Assembly (NCBI RefSeq): GCF_001039355.2
Contig: NW_019773898.1
Span: forward strand, 4,183 to 35,795
Length of the DNA: 31,613 bases
Direction of reading: 5' to 3'
Source of the DNA: Lingula anatina
Taxonomy: Eukaryota; Brachiopoda; Lingulata; Lingulida; Lingulidae
Position 1 is the first letter of the stretch. Each line of letters starts with the position of its first letter. Positions 1 to 16,872 of this stretch are shown piece after piece. Below the pieces are notes generated by a model. That model did not search any database and was not told the origin of the DNA. It was given only the letters and a program-made list of their open reading frames with translations. A program made the translations under genes and the position numbers.

Positions 1-95
<95 letters not shown>
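1..95. repeat. (TG)n microsatellite
   Basis: An almost pure TG dinucleotide run opens the window, with a further short TG stretch at about 119-135. It lies in the intron upstream of the first visible decarboxylase exon. Confidence 0.97.
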
Positions 96-97
<2 letters not shown>

Positions 98-345
98 GCA
101 GGTATCTGTGCATGAGTGAGTGTGTGTGTGTGTGTTTGTAAGGTAAGAATTGTAGAATTTAAGAATTGTGAATTTGTTATGTGCAATATATCCTTTGCTT
201 TTGTTGGAAATTGCTGGAAATTTTTTAAATTAGTAGAAGTCAGAGATTTTTAATGTGGCAAGGAACAACTGAGTTTCCAAGAAAAAAAAACTCTTCTCAC
301 ATTTTATATATAATATATAAACAAGGATATTATTTTTTGCTCCAG

Positions 346-1324
346 GGTGACATTCCATTCTTTGTTCAAGCCACTGCGGGGTCCACTGTCCTGGGTAGTT
401 TTGATGACCTAAATGCTGTCAGCGCCATCTGTCAGGAACATGGGGTGTGGCTCCACCTGGATGTGAGTTATTTATTTATTTATTTATTTTGAAGGGTGTT
501 GATTATTTGCATTTTAATTATAAGATTTTTATGATTGATTCATTTATCAAATGAACTCTTTCACAAAATCATCACATGGTATCTAGCTTGTTTTCTGCCT
601 TTGTTTTGTTAATATGTAGTAAGTTTAAAATTAGTTAATTGATTAGTCAAATAATAAGCGTTTATTTATTTATATAGGCTGCTTGGGGAGGAGGAGTTCT
701 TTTGTCGAAGACATATAGACATTTAATGTCTGGTATAGAGAAGTGAGCTGTCATTTTTTCTCACATTTATTTCTTTTGACAAGTATGTGCATAATCTACA
801 TTTTTCCATACCTATTTAAATGGTTGCTTGGTAAAATTGCTTTTTAAAAAGAAGACTATGATATCAAGTTAATAATATTAACAACCATTTTCTTCCTTAA
901 TTTAAGGATAAAGCTTGCATATGAAGTATATAAATTTCAGTTATAGCAATTGCTTCAATTCAAGTCTTAAGACTTCTTATAATTTATAGCATATATAATA
1001 TTATTTTCTGGAAAAAGTGTTGTTTTAAGCACATATGTTATGTAATGTTCTAGGTGTGACTCAGTTGCTTGGAACCCTCACAAAATGATGGGTGCTAATT
1101 TACAGTGTTCAGTTCTACTTACAAAACAAAAGGTATGTTGTATGTGGGGTTTTGGTTGGGGTTTCAAAGCCTTTTTGTAGCTGTACTTTCTGAAGACTGG
1201 AGAGGGCAAGGGGAGTATATCCTTGGATAAGGGCCATTCACCTGGATAAGCTCATTCCCCAATGACAGAAAGACATTATTTATTTGTACCTTATTTTATA
1301 CCAAAAAGAAATAAAAAACAGCAG

Positions 1325-1380
<56 letters not shown>

Positions 1381-1955
1381 TTTTTAAATTTATTTATTTT
1401 ATTTAAGGGTCTTCTTCTGGAGTCCAATGCTAACAGAGCAGAATATTTGTTCCAACCAGACAAGTTCTATGATACTTCCTTTGACGCAGGTATGGTACTG
1501 ACTGACAAAAGACAATTCATTTTCCTACAGTTACATAAATTATTTTATGTTGGGTAAAATGCATAATTAAGACGGAAAAATAAAAAGGTTTCTCAGATTG
1601 TTAATGTTTTACACTGTCACCTGTGCCACCTATAGCCATGAATGATACACTGTTTATTATGTTTACATTTATTGAATTGCATGAGTTTTTACATAATGTA
1701 CATACTGTATGGAGCACTCGTATGGATGCAACAATCACACACACATACACATACACACACACACATACACACACACACACTGTATTAATGTCAATACCAC
1801 CTGTACAATGTTTGTATTATAGGTGACAAGAGTATTCAGTGTGGTAGAAGAGCAGATGCATTCAAGTTGTGGTTGATGTGGAAAGCTAAGGGAGACAAGG
1901 CCTTTGAGAATGAAGTGGACAAGGCATATGAGAAGTCTAAGTAAGTGCACTTGTT

Positions 1956-1987
<32 letters not shown>

Positions 1988-3397
1988 TAGATTCATTTAC
2001 AATAGTTCACTTAATTTTCAGTTAATTTTTTGCAGTGAAAAAATTGGTTATTTAAGTCTGTATGCTTCTGAAAACCAGAACCTAAGGAATGATAAGAATT
2101 GAAATTAAAAGGTTTTAAACTTGTTGGCACATATGTCAGCTTTGGTTGTTTCGTGTTTTCGTAATGCCCTGTCAATGATGTTTAAAGTGAAGACGTGAAA
2201 GAATTATCATTTTGTCACAGATGAGAACTACAAAGCCACTGTTTTAAAATGCAAACTGTATTTATTCTGTATTTATGCAGGCTTTTCATCAAGAAATTGA
2301 AGCAGAGAGAAGGATTCCGCTTGGTTCTGGAAAATGTAAATTTATATCACTTATTATAATTCTGTGTTAGTTTTATAACCCATTCCTGTCTTAGTTAAAT
2401 ATTTTTTGTTGGAATTATGACCATTAGCAATTGAAATATTTCCTAGTGATTCTTCATGGATGTCTTAATATTGAAGTTTTATTCTTAACATCTATAATAA
2501 GCTTTTTAATTCTGTAGTTATTCACTATGGCCCACTGGCAATATGATGCAATGCAAAAGACCTAACTTTAATGTAATAACCACCTTCATTTTACAGTTCT
2601 TGTGGGTTATGAAAAAAAATACATCGAAAAAAATTGATTGTTTTCTGTGGTTTTTCCCCCCAGCCTCAGTGTACCAATGTGTCATTCTGGTACATCCCTC
2701 CCAGTATGAGAGGACAAACTGAGGACGAAGAGTGGTGGAAGCGACTCGGTCAGGTAAAAAATACATCCTCAATATGTACAGGGATAAGATTTTTATAACT
2801 ATCAGCAGATTCACTCTATATGGAACCCAAAAATATCATTGGCCTGGGCGGCCCCCTGGACCCCATGCCGTTTTTCACAAATTTTTCCTCTAAATAGCTG
2901 TCTCATCCCTGTGTATAGTGTAGAAAACCATGTTATGTGCTAGATCACCCTTAAAATGATGTAGTTGTGTACAGTACAGTTCTATATATGCCTGCATGTC
3001 CAGTTTCTTGGTCTTTTATTGGTGGCATTCAGAACAATTGACTTACTAGTCCGCGGGTCAAATATGGCGACCCACTAAAAGGCTTGCTTTCTAATCCGCT
3101 AATAGAGACTAAATAAATTCCCTGTGGGGAAGTATTCAAGTGGCCATGTTTGACCCTCGGATCAGTAAGTCCACTGTTCTGAGTGAGGCCATTGAGATTT
3201 TTTTTCCTATGTATTAACAGGTAGCACCCAAGGTAAAGGAGAGGATGACCAAAGCAGGGAACATGTTGATTGGCTTTCAGCCAGTTACCAATAAAGGATG
3301 GGTCAATTTCTTCCGTATCATCTTTCGAAACCCCGTTAGCGAGCAGGACCTGGATTTCATCATTGAGGAATTTGAGCGCCTTGGCGGAGACCTGTAA
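346..3397 (+). CDS. CSAD: GAD/CSAD-family PLP-dependent decarboxylase, 3' part of gene
   Basis: Enzymes of this family decarboxylate cysteine sulfinate, aspartate or glutamate, giving hypotaurine, beta-alanine or GABA. Eight exons splice in frame: 346-462, 678-742, 1054-1132, 1408-1489, 1823-1940, 2281-2335, 2664-2753 and 3221-3397 (TAA). They encode 260 residues with GT-AG boundaries and consistent phases. Visible motifs are [12 protein letters not shown], the PLP-binding aspartate in HLDAAWGG (split by an intron after D), the Schiff-base lysine in [34 protein letters not shown], and the C-terminus ERLGGDL. The match covers the C-terminal half of the roughly 500-residue family; the first frame enters at phase 0 and earlier exons lie before the window. 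Substrate is unsettled: NPHKMMG and LFQPDK look GAD-like, while VLGSFDDL and DSVAWNPHK look CSAD-like. The symbol is a best guess; the family is near certain. Confidence 0.88.
465..488. repeat. (TTTA)n just after a splice donor
   Basis: A TTTA tetranucleotide run starts within a few bases of the donor of exon 346-462. Similar runs occur at 661-672 (just before the acceptor of exon 678-742), at about 1386-1404 (before exon 1408-1489) and at 1955-1984 (after exon 1823-1940). Confidence 0.9.
1328..1378. repeat. (TG)n microsatellite near a splice acceptor
   Basis: About 51 bp of perfect TG repeat end 29 bp before the acceptor of decarboxylase exon 1408-1489. The intervening bases are a T-rich, TTTA-like tract. 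Confidence 0.97.
1735..1780. repeat. (CA)n microsatellite
   Basis: An interrupted CA repeat with some CATACA units lies in the intron between exons 1408-1489 and 1823-1940, about 40 bp before the acceptor. Confidence 0.95.
1955..1984. repeat. (TTTA)n after a splice donor
   Basis: A run of about seven TTTA units begins roughly 15 bp after the donor of exon 1823-1940. Confidence 0.92.
3021..3190. mobile_element. Fold-back MITE, copy A
   Basis: Arms 3021-3070 and 3141-3190 are inverted repeats that align without gaps over 50 bp with about 39 identities. The shared core is GACTTACT, then GGGTCAAA, then ATGGC. The element is 170 bp, non-coding, and lies in the intron between decarboxylase exons 2664-2753 and 3221-3397, ending 30 bp before the acceptor. 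A possible 3-bp duplication, ATT, flanks it (3018-3020 and 3191-3193), but this is too short to be firm. A homologous copy lies in a PECR intron at about 5933-6107. The superfamily is not determined. Confidence 0.75.
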
Positions 3398-8803
<5,406 letters not shown>

Positions 8804-9318
8804 CAGAAATCTGCCTGTAATCAAACAGAATACAGTGACGGTTGATAAAAAACTGAAATTATATTCACTGGATTAATTTACATATTTAATGCCCTCTGAT
8901 GAAACATATATAACTTATGCATTGATTTTGTATGAAGAAACAATTGATAGAAAACTGAAATCATATTCATTGTACTAAAATTTAAAATGAAAACAGGAAC
9001 AATGACATCTGATGAAACATATAATATGACTTACGTATTAATTTTGTATAAAGGAACAGTATGAATATACCTATTGGTTTTTCCAGAATTTTTTTTTCTA
9101 TCATTTTATCATCAGTTTGGTGATGCTACTGGTGATGTGTTATACTAGACTATCGCTTGAGATACGCAGCCTTATAAGTTGTTCAATTCATTAAAGTAGT
9201 TTTCACTGTGGGCCCCGATGGATAGACTCATCTAATTTACTTTACAATAGACCGGTTTCAGCATCGGACCAAGATTATTTTCAGTCGCATATCTTTAAAT
9301 TCAATTATAATGAACCAA

Positions 9319-9324
9319 TAAAGA
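9319..9324 (+). terminator. Candidate poly(A) signal of PECR
   Basis: AATAAA in the context CCAATAAAGA, about 515 bp after the PECR stop. An ATTAAA variant near 9190 is an alternative. Confidence 0.4.
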
Positions 9325-9605
9325 TATTATTGCAGCTATTTCATGGACTGTGAAGTACTCTTTGGATAGTGTTTATGCGTTGGTGTGAGACAGAAGTGAG
9401 AAAATTATACAAAATTTACACCTTTTTATTGCAGATAAAAAACGCTATCGTACGATTTATAACATATGCACCCTGCAACAGAAAACATATTTGTACTCAC
9501 TAGTGGCACGACGACAAATGATCCAGCAGTTGAAAGTTACACCAATCCTCCACTTGTAGTCAAATAACGTGATGTAAAATTTAAGAGGGCTATTTCAAAA
9601 CTTGT

Positions 9606-9611
9606 TTTATT
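9606..9611 (-). terminator. Candidate poly(A) signal of the DUF4587-like gene
   Basis: Read on the minus strand this is AATAAA, about 375 bp past the stop at 9986. A second copy lies at 9425-9430. Confidence 0.4.
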
Positions 9612-9985
9612 GTGCAACACATATAAGTATCTTATCCATTTTGTTTCTTAAATGTGCATATTTGGCGAGCACGTGTGTGAAATCATTGTAACTTAACTCG
9701 TCCAAATGCCCTCACTTAACGAAACACCTCATAATTTAAAGAAACACCTCATAATTTTGTTACATTGTTTCCCGAAAAATGATAATCAGCACAGATATTT
9801 TCTGCTATGACGATGTGTAGGCTCGTGATGAAGTTGATTTTTGGCGGAAAGAAAGCAATCGGACATTGTTTAGTTGAAGGGTGTTGCGCGTCTCTTTTGT
9901 TTATGACCTCCAAACGGTGAATCCAAGCGTCCAAATCACCAACGAACATTTTGGAACGATTGCTACTGAAAATCCAGGTCAACGT

Positions 9986-10060
9986 TTATCCTTCCTTCTT
10001 GGTAGGGCCAGCAGCTCGAAGTCGTTTAACATATTCTTCACCCCAGTCTCTCAGCAAACC
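9986..10060 (-). CDS. Last exon of the DUF4587-like gene, boundary uncertain
   Basis: After a good acceptor (TCTTTTGTAG) one frame reads GLLRDWGEEYVKRLRAAG and stops at 9986-9988, which looks coding. But exon 10434-10293 leaves one extra base, and joining it at this acceptor shifts frame and stops after a few residues. A second AG 13 bases further in (exon 10047-9986) restores the coding-looking frame. The end of the protein is therefore a choice between two acceptors, or there is a sequence error. Confidence 0.55.
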   Translation of the reverse strand, partial: GLLRDWGEEYVKRLRAAGPTKKEG

Positions 10061-13000
10061 CTACAAAAGACAAAAAAATATGACGGAAGATGACAAAAGC
10101 AGTGTGGCATGTGACGATCTGTTCAGGCCTCATTATTATATATTCACCATGGGATCATTTTAATGACGCATCTAATTAGTCTTTTATATTTTTATTTGTT
10201 TTAATTTTTGATGAAAAAAGGCGCATTGCTATCTTTGTCTTATAGATGAGTTCATTTTATCATAAAACTGAATATAATTTTCTTAAACTCACTTAAAAGA
10301 CCGAAAGGTGAAATATTTTTATCTTTTATTTCCAGCTTTACCTCTGCATAATCTAAACTTTTCTTCAGTTTGGACAGTATGAATTTCATCTCTTCATCAG
10401 TGTACAGAAACTTTGATATTTCGTACGGTATTGGCTGAAAAAACACGCATTAAATTATACTTTACTAGTAAACATATATATAATAGCACTTTAATACTGT
10501 ATGTATGTGCGTGTCATGTGAACGGAGACTGACATGCCTTTACACTACCCTCTACCAGGGCGACTAATAGATTTTTACGGATATTCACAGATATGTCTCT
10601 AGCTAGATAGATTGTCATTTTAACCTGTACAGAAATCTCAAGGTTGATTACATGGCTGGTAATTGTTTGCATAACTGCTCAGGCACTGCCACTTGGCAGG
10701 TCCAGTCCAAGTCTGCGTGACAGCAATCAAGACAGTTAATTGCTCTGACCTTAATCACTTGCTATTCTGACACAGATAAAAATAGCCCCCAGTGAATAGC
10801 CGGTACGTTTATTTAATACTTCAAGGTATGTGAGGAAACACCGGGCGTGATAGCCGCCATTTTTTTAAAGCGGCTCACTTCGGGAAACCCCTTCCAACCA
10901 CGTGACTGGTTTTTGCAGACAGCAGAGCCTAGACAGGTTGCGTAACGTGCAGTTAGCACATCGTCGCGAAGCGAAGCTCAAGCAGAGCGAGAATAAAGCC
11001 CTCTGCGCGCGGGCAAAGATAATTGCTTTCAGATGGCATTTCTGTACAGGGTGACTTAGAGTTAAAATGACAATCTATCTAGCTAGAGACATATCTGTGA
11101 ATATCCGTAAAAATCTATCAGTCGCCCTGGTAGAGGGTACCTTTACACTAATTTCAATATCCTGTGAATTCCGATTACGAAAATCCTGGTTTGACATATC
11201 CTACTATATGTACTGTTAATCTGGATTACCAAATGACCTTTTTAAATTCAAAATAAAGGCATCAACTTGAGGGAGGTCTGATCTTTTCCTCTTTTAATAA
11301 GTGTGTGTAAAATGAGTGTAAAAAAAGCAAGTAAGCAACCTAGCGTGAGTGTACTGCCATGGGGCCTACTCTTTACTAGAACGCATTACGTCACCAGTGC
11401 ATGGTTACGCCACACCACATGAAGCTAATCAAACGATACTATCCCAGTAGAGGGAAAAGGTTGACTTCCTAACGGTTAGGGGTCACGAACACACGGTCTG
11501 CTCGTACTGTGCTAAGTAAGACCGTTACAACTTCAGTGGGAACACGACCTCGGATGTCAACTGTACTCACCAATGGTGTCTGTTTCCTCGGCACCGCCAC
11601 CACGCGTATCAAATAGACTATAATAGTGGCCAGCAGCTTGAGGTTCCTCTCTCCGACCTCTGACAGGACAGTAGTGGACAAACCGTAGTCCAGGGGCTTC
11701 ATCAGTAGCTGAAACAGCATTTAGAATTATTGGATGTCTTGACAAATACCTCTTATAATAAGTTAACAGAAAGTCGTGGTTTCCCATAAATTGACAAAAT
11801 TTCATTAAAAATAATATCTGACATTTAACAAAGATATCAAGTTATATCATACATTGAAAGACTCTTTGATTTGCAAAAAGAAAAAGATAATCGAAGGTAA
11901 TAAGGATTATGCAAACGCATAAAAGGCTGATCCTTTTTAGAGACCGTTTTTGTAATCTTGCCTACTGAAACAGCACTTGTGTTACAGGTGAGTTTACAAG
12001 CACTGAATATCACGGAACACATGAACGTTATGATCCCAGATTGAATATTTCCACTGTATTTATCTGACATATTAACAGTTCTTTAGCTTACCGTGGTCAC
12101 TAAACTTCGAGACAAAAATATCCCAATCAACAGGAAGAACGCCCTTGCGTCTGTGACGTTGGTTATTTTATCATTTTCATCAAACTCCAATTGGTCCTAA
12201 AAATATCAATATAACGTCATTTTTTAAATATTAAAACAGTAGATGAAGATAGCTGTAGCGGTTTTTTATGGGGCTACCCATCTCGAGTCAAGCGATAGAA
12301 CTCGGAGACTGCGCTTATCTATTCAGTTATATACGCCTTTTCTCACCCCTTTGGCAAACGTAAAACAGGAAAATTATAAAACATCGTTAATCGTACGGAC
12401 TTTATTGAGGGTAAAACATGTGTACAATGATGCCCTGTGACAAACACGGATCTCCTAGAGCAATCCCCGTGTAATCTTACCCTTTCCATCTGCCAGAAAT
12501 ATCCGGCTGGAAACTCCTTGCCTTCTTTGATCAGTTCAAAGATGGCGGCTTTCTTGTGCGTCCCAAGCACACCAGTGGCAGGCTGGTGAAAAATAAAAAA
12601 AATTGTTTTTACATTGTTATCACGTATGATATTCCGTGGTTTTACTTTTCTTTTTTGCAAGTCAAAAGGAACTAAAAGAACTTCAAACGATAAACAAAAT
12701 TGTGAGCATTTTAGCTAAATGTTATGAAATTTAGTTTCATGCTGAACAAAAATCTTCAGTAAATAGAAGTATGTTCTTTAAAATCTCATCAATCGACGAC
12801 AGCATTTTCCCTAGTTTTCTCAAGTTTATCAAAAGACTGTATGCGTAAGGCATATACTCATGTCACTCACCATGATCTCCGTAATATGATAAGTCAAATT
12901 CTCCACAATGTAGGTGAGCTCCTGGATATTTTGCTTATCTTCAGGGCTAGTTCCAAACCGCCCTTTGTCCTCTACATATAGATCAGGTGCTCCCTCCCCG

Positions 13001-14355
13001 ACCATATCACTAAGGATCAGGTAGATGTTACCGTCAGGCTGGGGTGGTATAAAAAGGAAAATAGTATGATTAAAAGAATGGTGGATATGAAAACATAATG
13101 TATTTTCTCCGGTTGAGGTGAAGGACTAAGCTGTTTTTGGGCTGTTCTGTAGCGATTACACACAGCGTGTGAAATACCTACAGGACCGATTTACAAAATC
13201 AGTAGGCCTATTTGCCTCACGTTTGACAATTATATGTCGTCCTTTTTAACTGTACTTTCATAAATAATACTTTGTCTAATTTGTATATTATGATGAAGGT
13301 TTGTGAAAGAACGTGGTATATACAAAATGAAGAAGAAACAGCTGGCATGCATTTGAGTAAGTGACTGCACTGTATATTACAATTTTAGCATGGCCAATTT
13401 GGCTACCCCTGCTAGCTTGTGTAATTTCTGCAAATGCGCGTGCGTGTATGGGTAAGCATGCTCTAACATATACTTACGTTGAGGTATATTCTATGTAAAG
13501 CCGCCACCGCCTCTTTCAGCTGAATGCCAAAGATGAACTTTTCATTGGGCTTGTTTCCTTTATTCTGAAATCGTAATGACAGGCACAAACAAAACATTCT
13601 TCGGTGATTTTTCGATAAAAAATACTGAAAACTGTTAATTCTAACACTAAAATATTTAATTGCTGGCTGTTTGGATAGATTTCACTTACAACGAGAGAGC
13701 ACTCTGCGTAAATGTTGAAGTACAAGTAGAGTAGATGATAATTTTGTTGCGCTTTGACTCAATTTTCAAGAAGTCATTTTGAAGACGTGGCTTTTAATAA
13801 AACGGAATAAAATTAGGAAAAACGATAAAAATATCTCCAAACAGCTGCAGGCAATATAATAATAACAATAATGATAATCTTTGAAAAACCCCGCTTCGTC
13901 GAAGCACTGTCTACAATATTGATAAAGAAACTTAAAATTCTAATTCACACCATCTAAAATGATCAATTACACATTCTGCAATTCTACGGGATATCACCTT
14001 AAATCAGCAGTAAAACGTCGACAGGGAAATACATAATGCGGGTAAAATAAAACTACATTATTCCAAACAAGATCCTATTACACAATCAGCCACTATATAT
14101 CCCACCATACAAACAGTACCTTTCGCATCTCGGCTCTGAGGAAAGCTATAAACCATGCAGCATAAAATATGTGGCGGAGTTTACGCAGGAGACCTAGGGT
14201 CAAAAATATTTAGGAATCAAGCAATGTAGAAATAATTTGATTCTGGTTTATTATTTATTGCAATTGATAATTGATATTACTATATACAAACTGGAGTACA
14301 GTAGTAATTAAGGTGCAAAAACTCGAAATGCTGTTTACGTAATGTCGTAATGCAC

Positions 14356-14407
<52 letters not shown>

Positions 14408-16841
14408 GGAGTTCATACTTACGGGAGCCAGGGAAAGGAATCTTACGAACAAGCTTAGGTTTGGGAGGTGGGGTTGGAGTTGCTGAAATATTAATATATT
14501 TTTCATCATTTGAAAAAAAATTTAAAGCTGTTTACAAGAAATATATCACCATATTATTAATTGCTATAAATTTTATGTGGTAAACAATATCTTCAAAGTA
14601 AAAGATAACCCGGGCATTTCTACTTTCAATATTTAACGTACATCGACAGAGATACTAATCCCGATCACTAGTTGGAGATCCGAGTCTTGTCTCTCCTTCA
14701 AAGTTCTAGGTATAAATATTTCAGTAATATAACATGCATAAGACAAAAGAAACGACTGTCATACTTACGTAATTGCACAGGGGTGGGAGGTTTAGAAGCT
14801 GGCCGAGGCCGATGAAGTACTGAAACATGCAGTTAAAACATGCACCATGCTAGCATATGAGGCAGCCTTGCTTGAATTTTAGTTAATTTAGATTATCACA
14901 CAATAAGGCTATTTTTATGATTTATTTAAACATGCAAGGACGCTTGTGTAGCCATTAAACTTTATAGATACGCATGCTTTGTACGAATCGTAACTACCGT
15001 TAGTGTCGTATATAATTAAATTCATGGTCGTATTTCAGTTAAAGTGCAAAAGTGTATACATACATTTAATTAACAGTTAGTGGTTAACCTAACACATTAA
15101 AGAATTATTCATTCCAGTTCCAGGTGCGAATAAACGTTTTAAAACGAAATACATTTAAAGCGACGGAAAACACACGGCTGTTACACAAAAATAAACTAAA
15201 AGCACATAGTGTATAGCGCACTTTTTATTACGCAAAGACAAACAACATCAAACATCACACGCTACAAAATAAATAAGTTCTACTGGCATCTTAATTCATC
15301 ACTTTATCTCATGAATTTGATGACCATTTGTTGTCACATTAAGAGTTCAAACGGAACATCATGCCTCGTATCATAATGACTTGGCTAAGGGGTAAAATGC
15401 GCCCTCTATGAGCGTGCTCTCAAACTGGATAAAGCTGATGATACCAGCGCGGCTGAATATTAGGGTAATACTGGTCAAATGTCAAGTTGGAATTCGGCAA
15501 ATGTATCTCACCCTTGGGTTCCCTCATTTTCTTCGGTTTAGGCGGTGGTGTAACTGTTGACGGGGTTCTAGGAGGGGGAGGTAGGACACGCCTGGAAGAA
15601 AAGAAATCCCTCACTTTTACAGATATTGTAAATGTACCCTCTGATGTCAGGGGACTCTAAATTATTATACAAAATTAAAGTATTAGCTTTACTATAACAA
15701 TTCTGTTACACACTACCGTACTAGCGCGCCCTGTGATCAGAGAGTATTTTCAATGATAGATGTCACATGTAAACTACACACGCACACAAGCGCAGTGAGA
15801 AGAAAAAGAAGAATCAAGAAGTTATAATGAGATCATTATAACTTCTTGGAAGAATAGAAAAAGAGAGGAGAGATGGGAGGGGTACTCACGTCTGTATAGG
15901 GGGTAGTTGTGTCACGTGGTGGATCACGGGTTGGGGTTGGGGCGGAGGTGGCGCCTCCTGTCTCAGGCTGTAGTGATGATGGTGAACTGACGCTGGTCTG
16001 TCATTCTTTACCTTGGGGAGAAATGTTCAATGAACATCTATTCTTATAAATATCTCATCTGTTTTTTTTTATTCAATTATTCACATTTTTGTGGATAGAA
16101 TACAGCAAAATTCTTCCAGTCATAGCGTGCCATACTGACATGAACAAACAGACAAAATTTACAGTTTTCAATATTTACATACATGTATTGGTATCTCATC
16201 TTGAAAAAAATTATAACAATTGAATGAAATAAAAAAACATTTTCAGAACGGAAAAACTGCTTAAAGAAGAAACGTTTGATTCTTTTCGCGGACCAATGGC
16301 CACATGGACTAAACGACTCCCTAACTGTGAAAACAAAACGGAAGACAAGGACAATTTTACTGTAACGTACAGGGCATCTGAATGGAAAATGCTTGGTTTT
16401 TTCTCGCTTCATTCATTCCGCTTGTTTGTAAGAAAGGGAGGGGGAGGAAGGGATAACCCAGAGGTTACGGGAGGGGCACGTGGTCTCTGTGATCCCCTAG
16501 ATCCGCCATAAATACAACTTACTGTTAAAATCTGTGGCTGTGGCGGTGGCTGGGGGTACTCCGGTGGGTAGAGGTTTAGAGGGACCGTAAACTGTGGGAC
16601 TGACTGTTTTGTTGAAGAGTTACTTCCAGAGATACTTGACATCATCATTTGCTGCATCATCAGCTGGTGTAGCTGTGCGTTCTGCATCATCAACATTTCC
16701 ATGAAATCTACGTAGAATATATAGTTAAGTCGACACGCGTTAGTGAAATCAGTGCAGTTACGGTAAACGCATTATTTCCTCTCCGGAATTATATGATATA
16801 ATAGGTTTCCTTTCAATTTAGCAGAATAATAATAATAATAA

Positions 16842-16872
<31 letters not shown>

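Larger units (their letters stand above)
8804..9985. other. Convergent 3' ends of PECR and the DUF4587-like gene
   Basis: A non-coding stretch between two convergent stop codons. A plus-strand AATAAA near 9319 could end PECR mRNA. Minus-strand AATAAA signals (TTTATT on the plus strand) at 9425-9430 and 9606-9611 could end the opposing gene. A loose internal repetition near 8850-9060 shares ACTGAAAT, TATTCA and TCTGATGAAACATATA. Confidence 0.6.

Noticed and set aside
10640-11037. Interior of the 594-bp element as a possible gene or SINE
   Set aside because: There is no open frame of note on either strand and no clear pol III promoter boxes or A-rich tail.
11557-11805. Second minus-strand frame over exon 16 of the DUF4587-like gene
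   Set aside because: It is an out-of-frame shadow; the frame giving LLMKPLDYGLSTTVLSEVGE fits the flanking exon phases.
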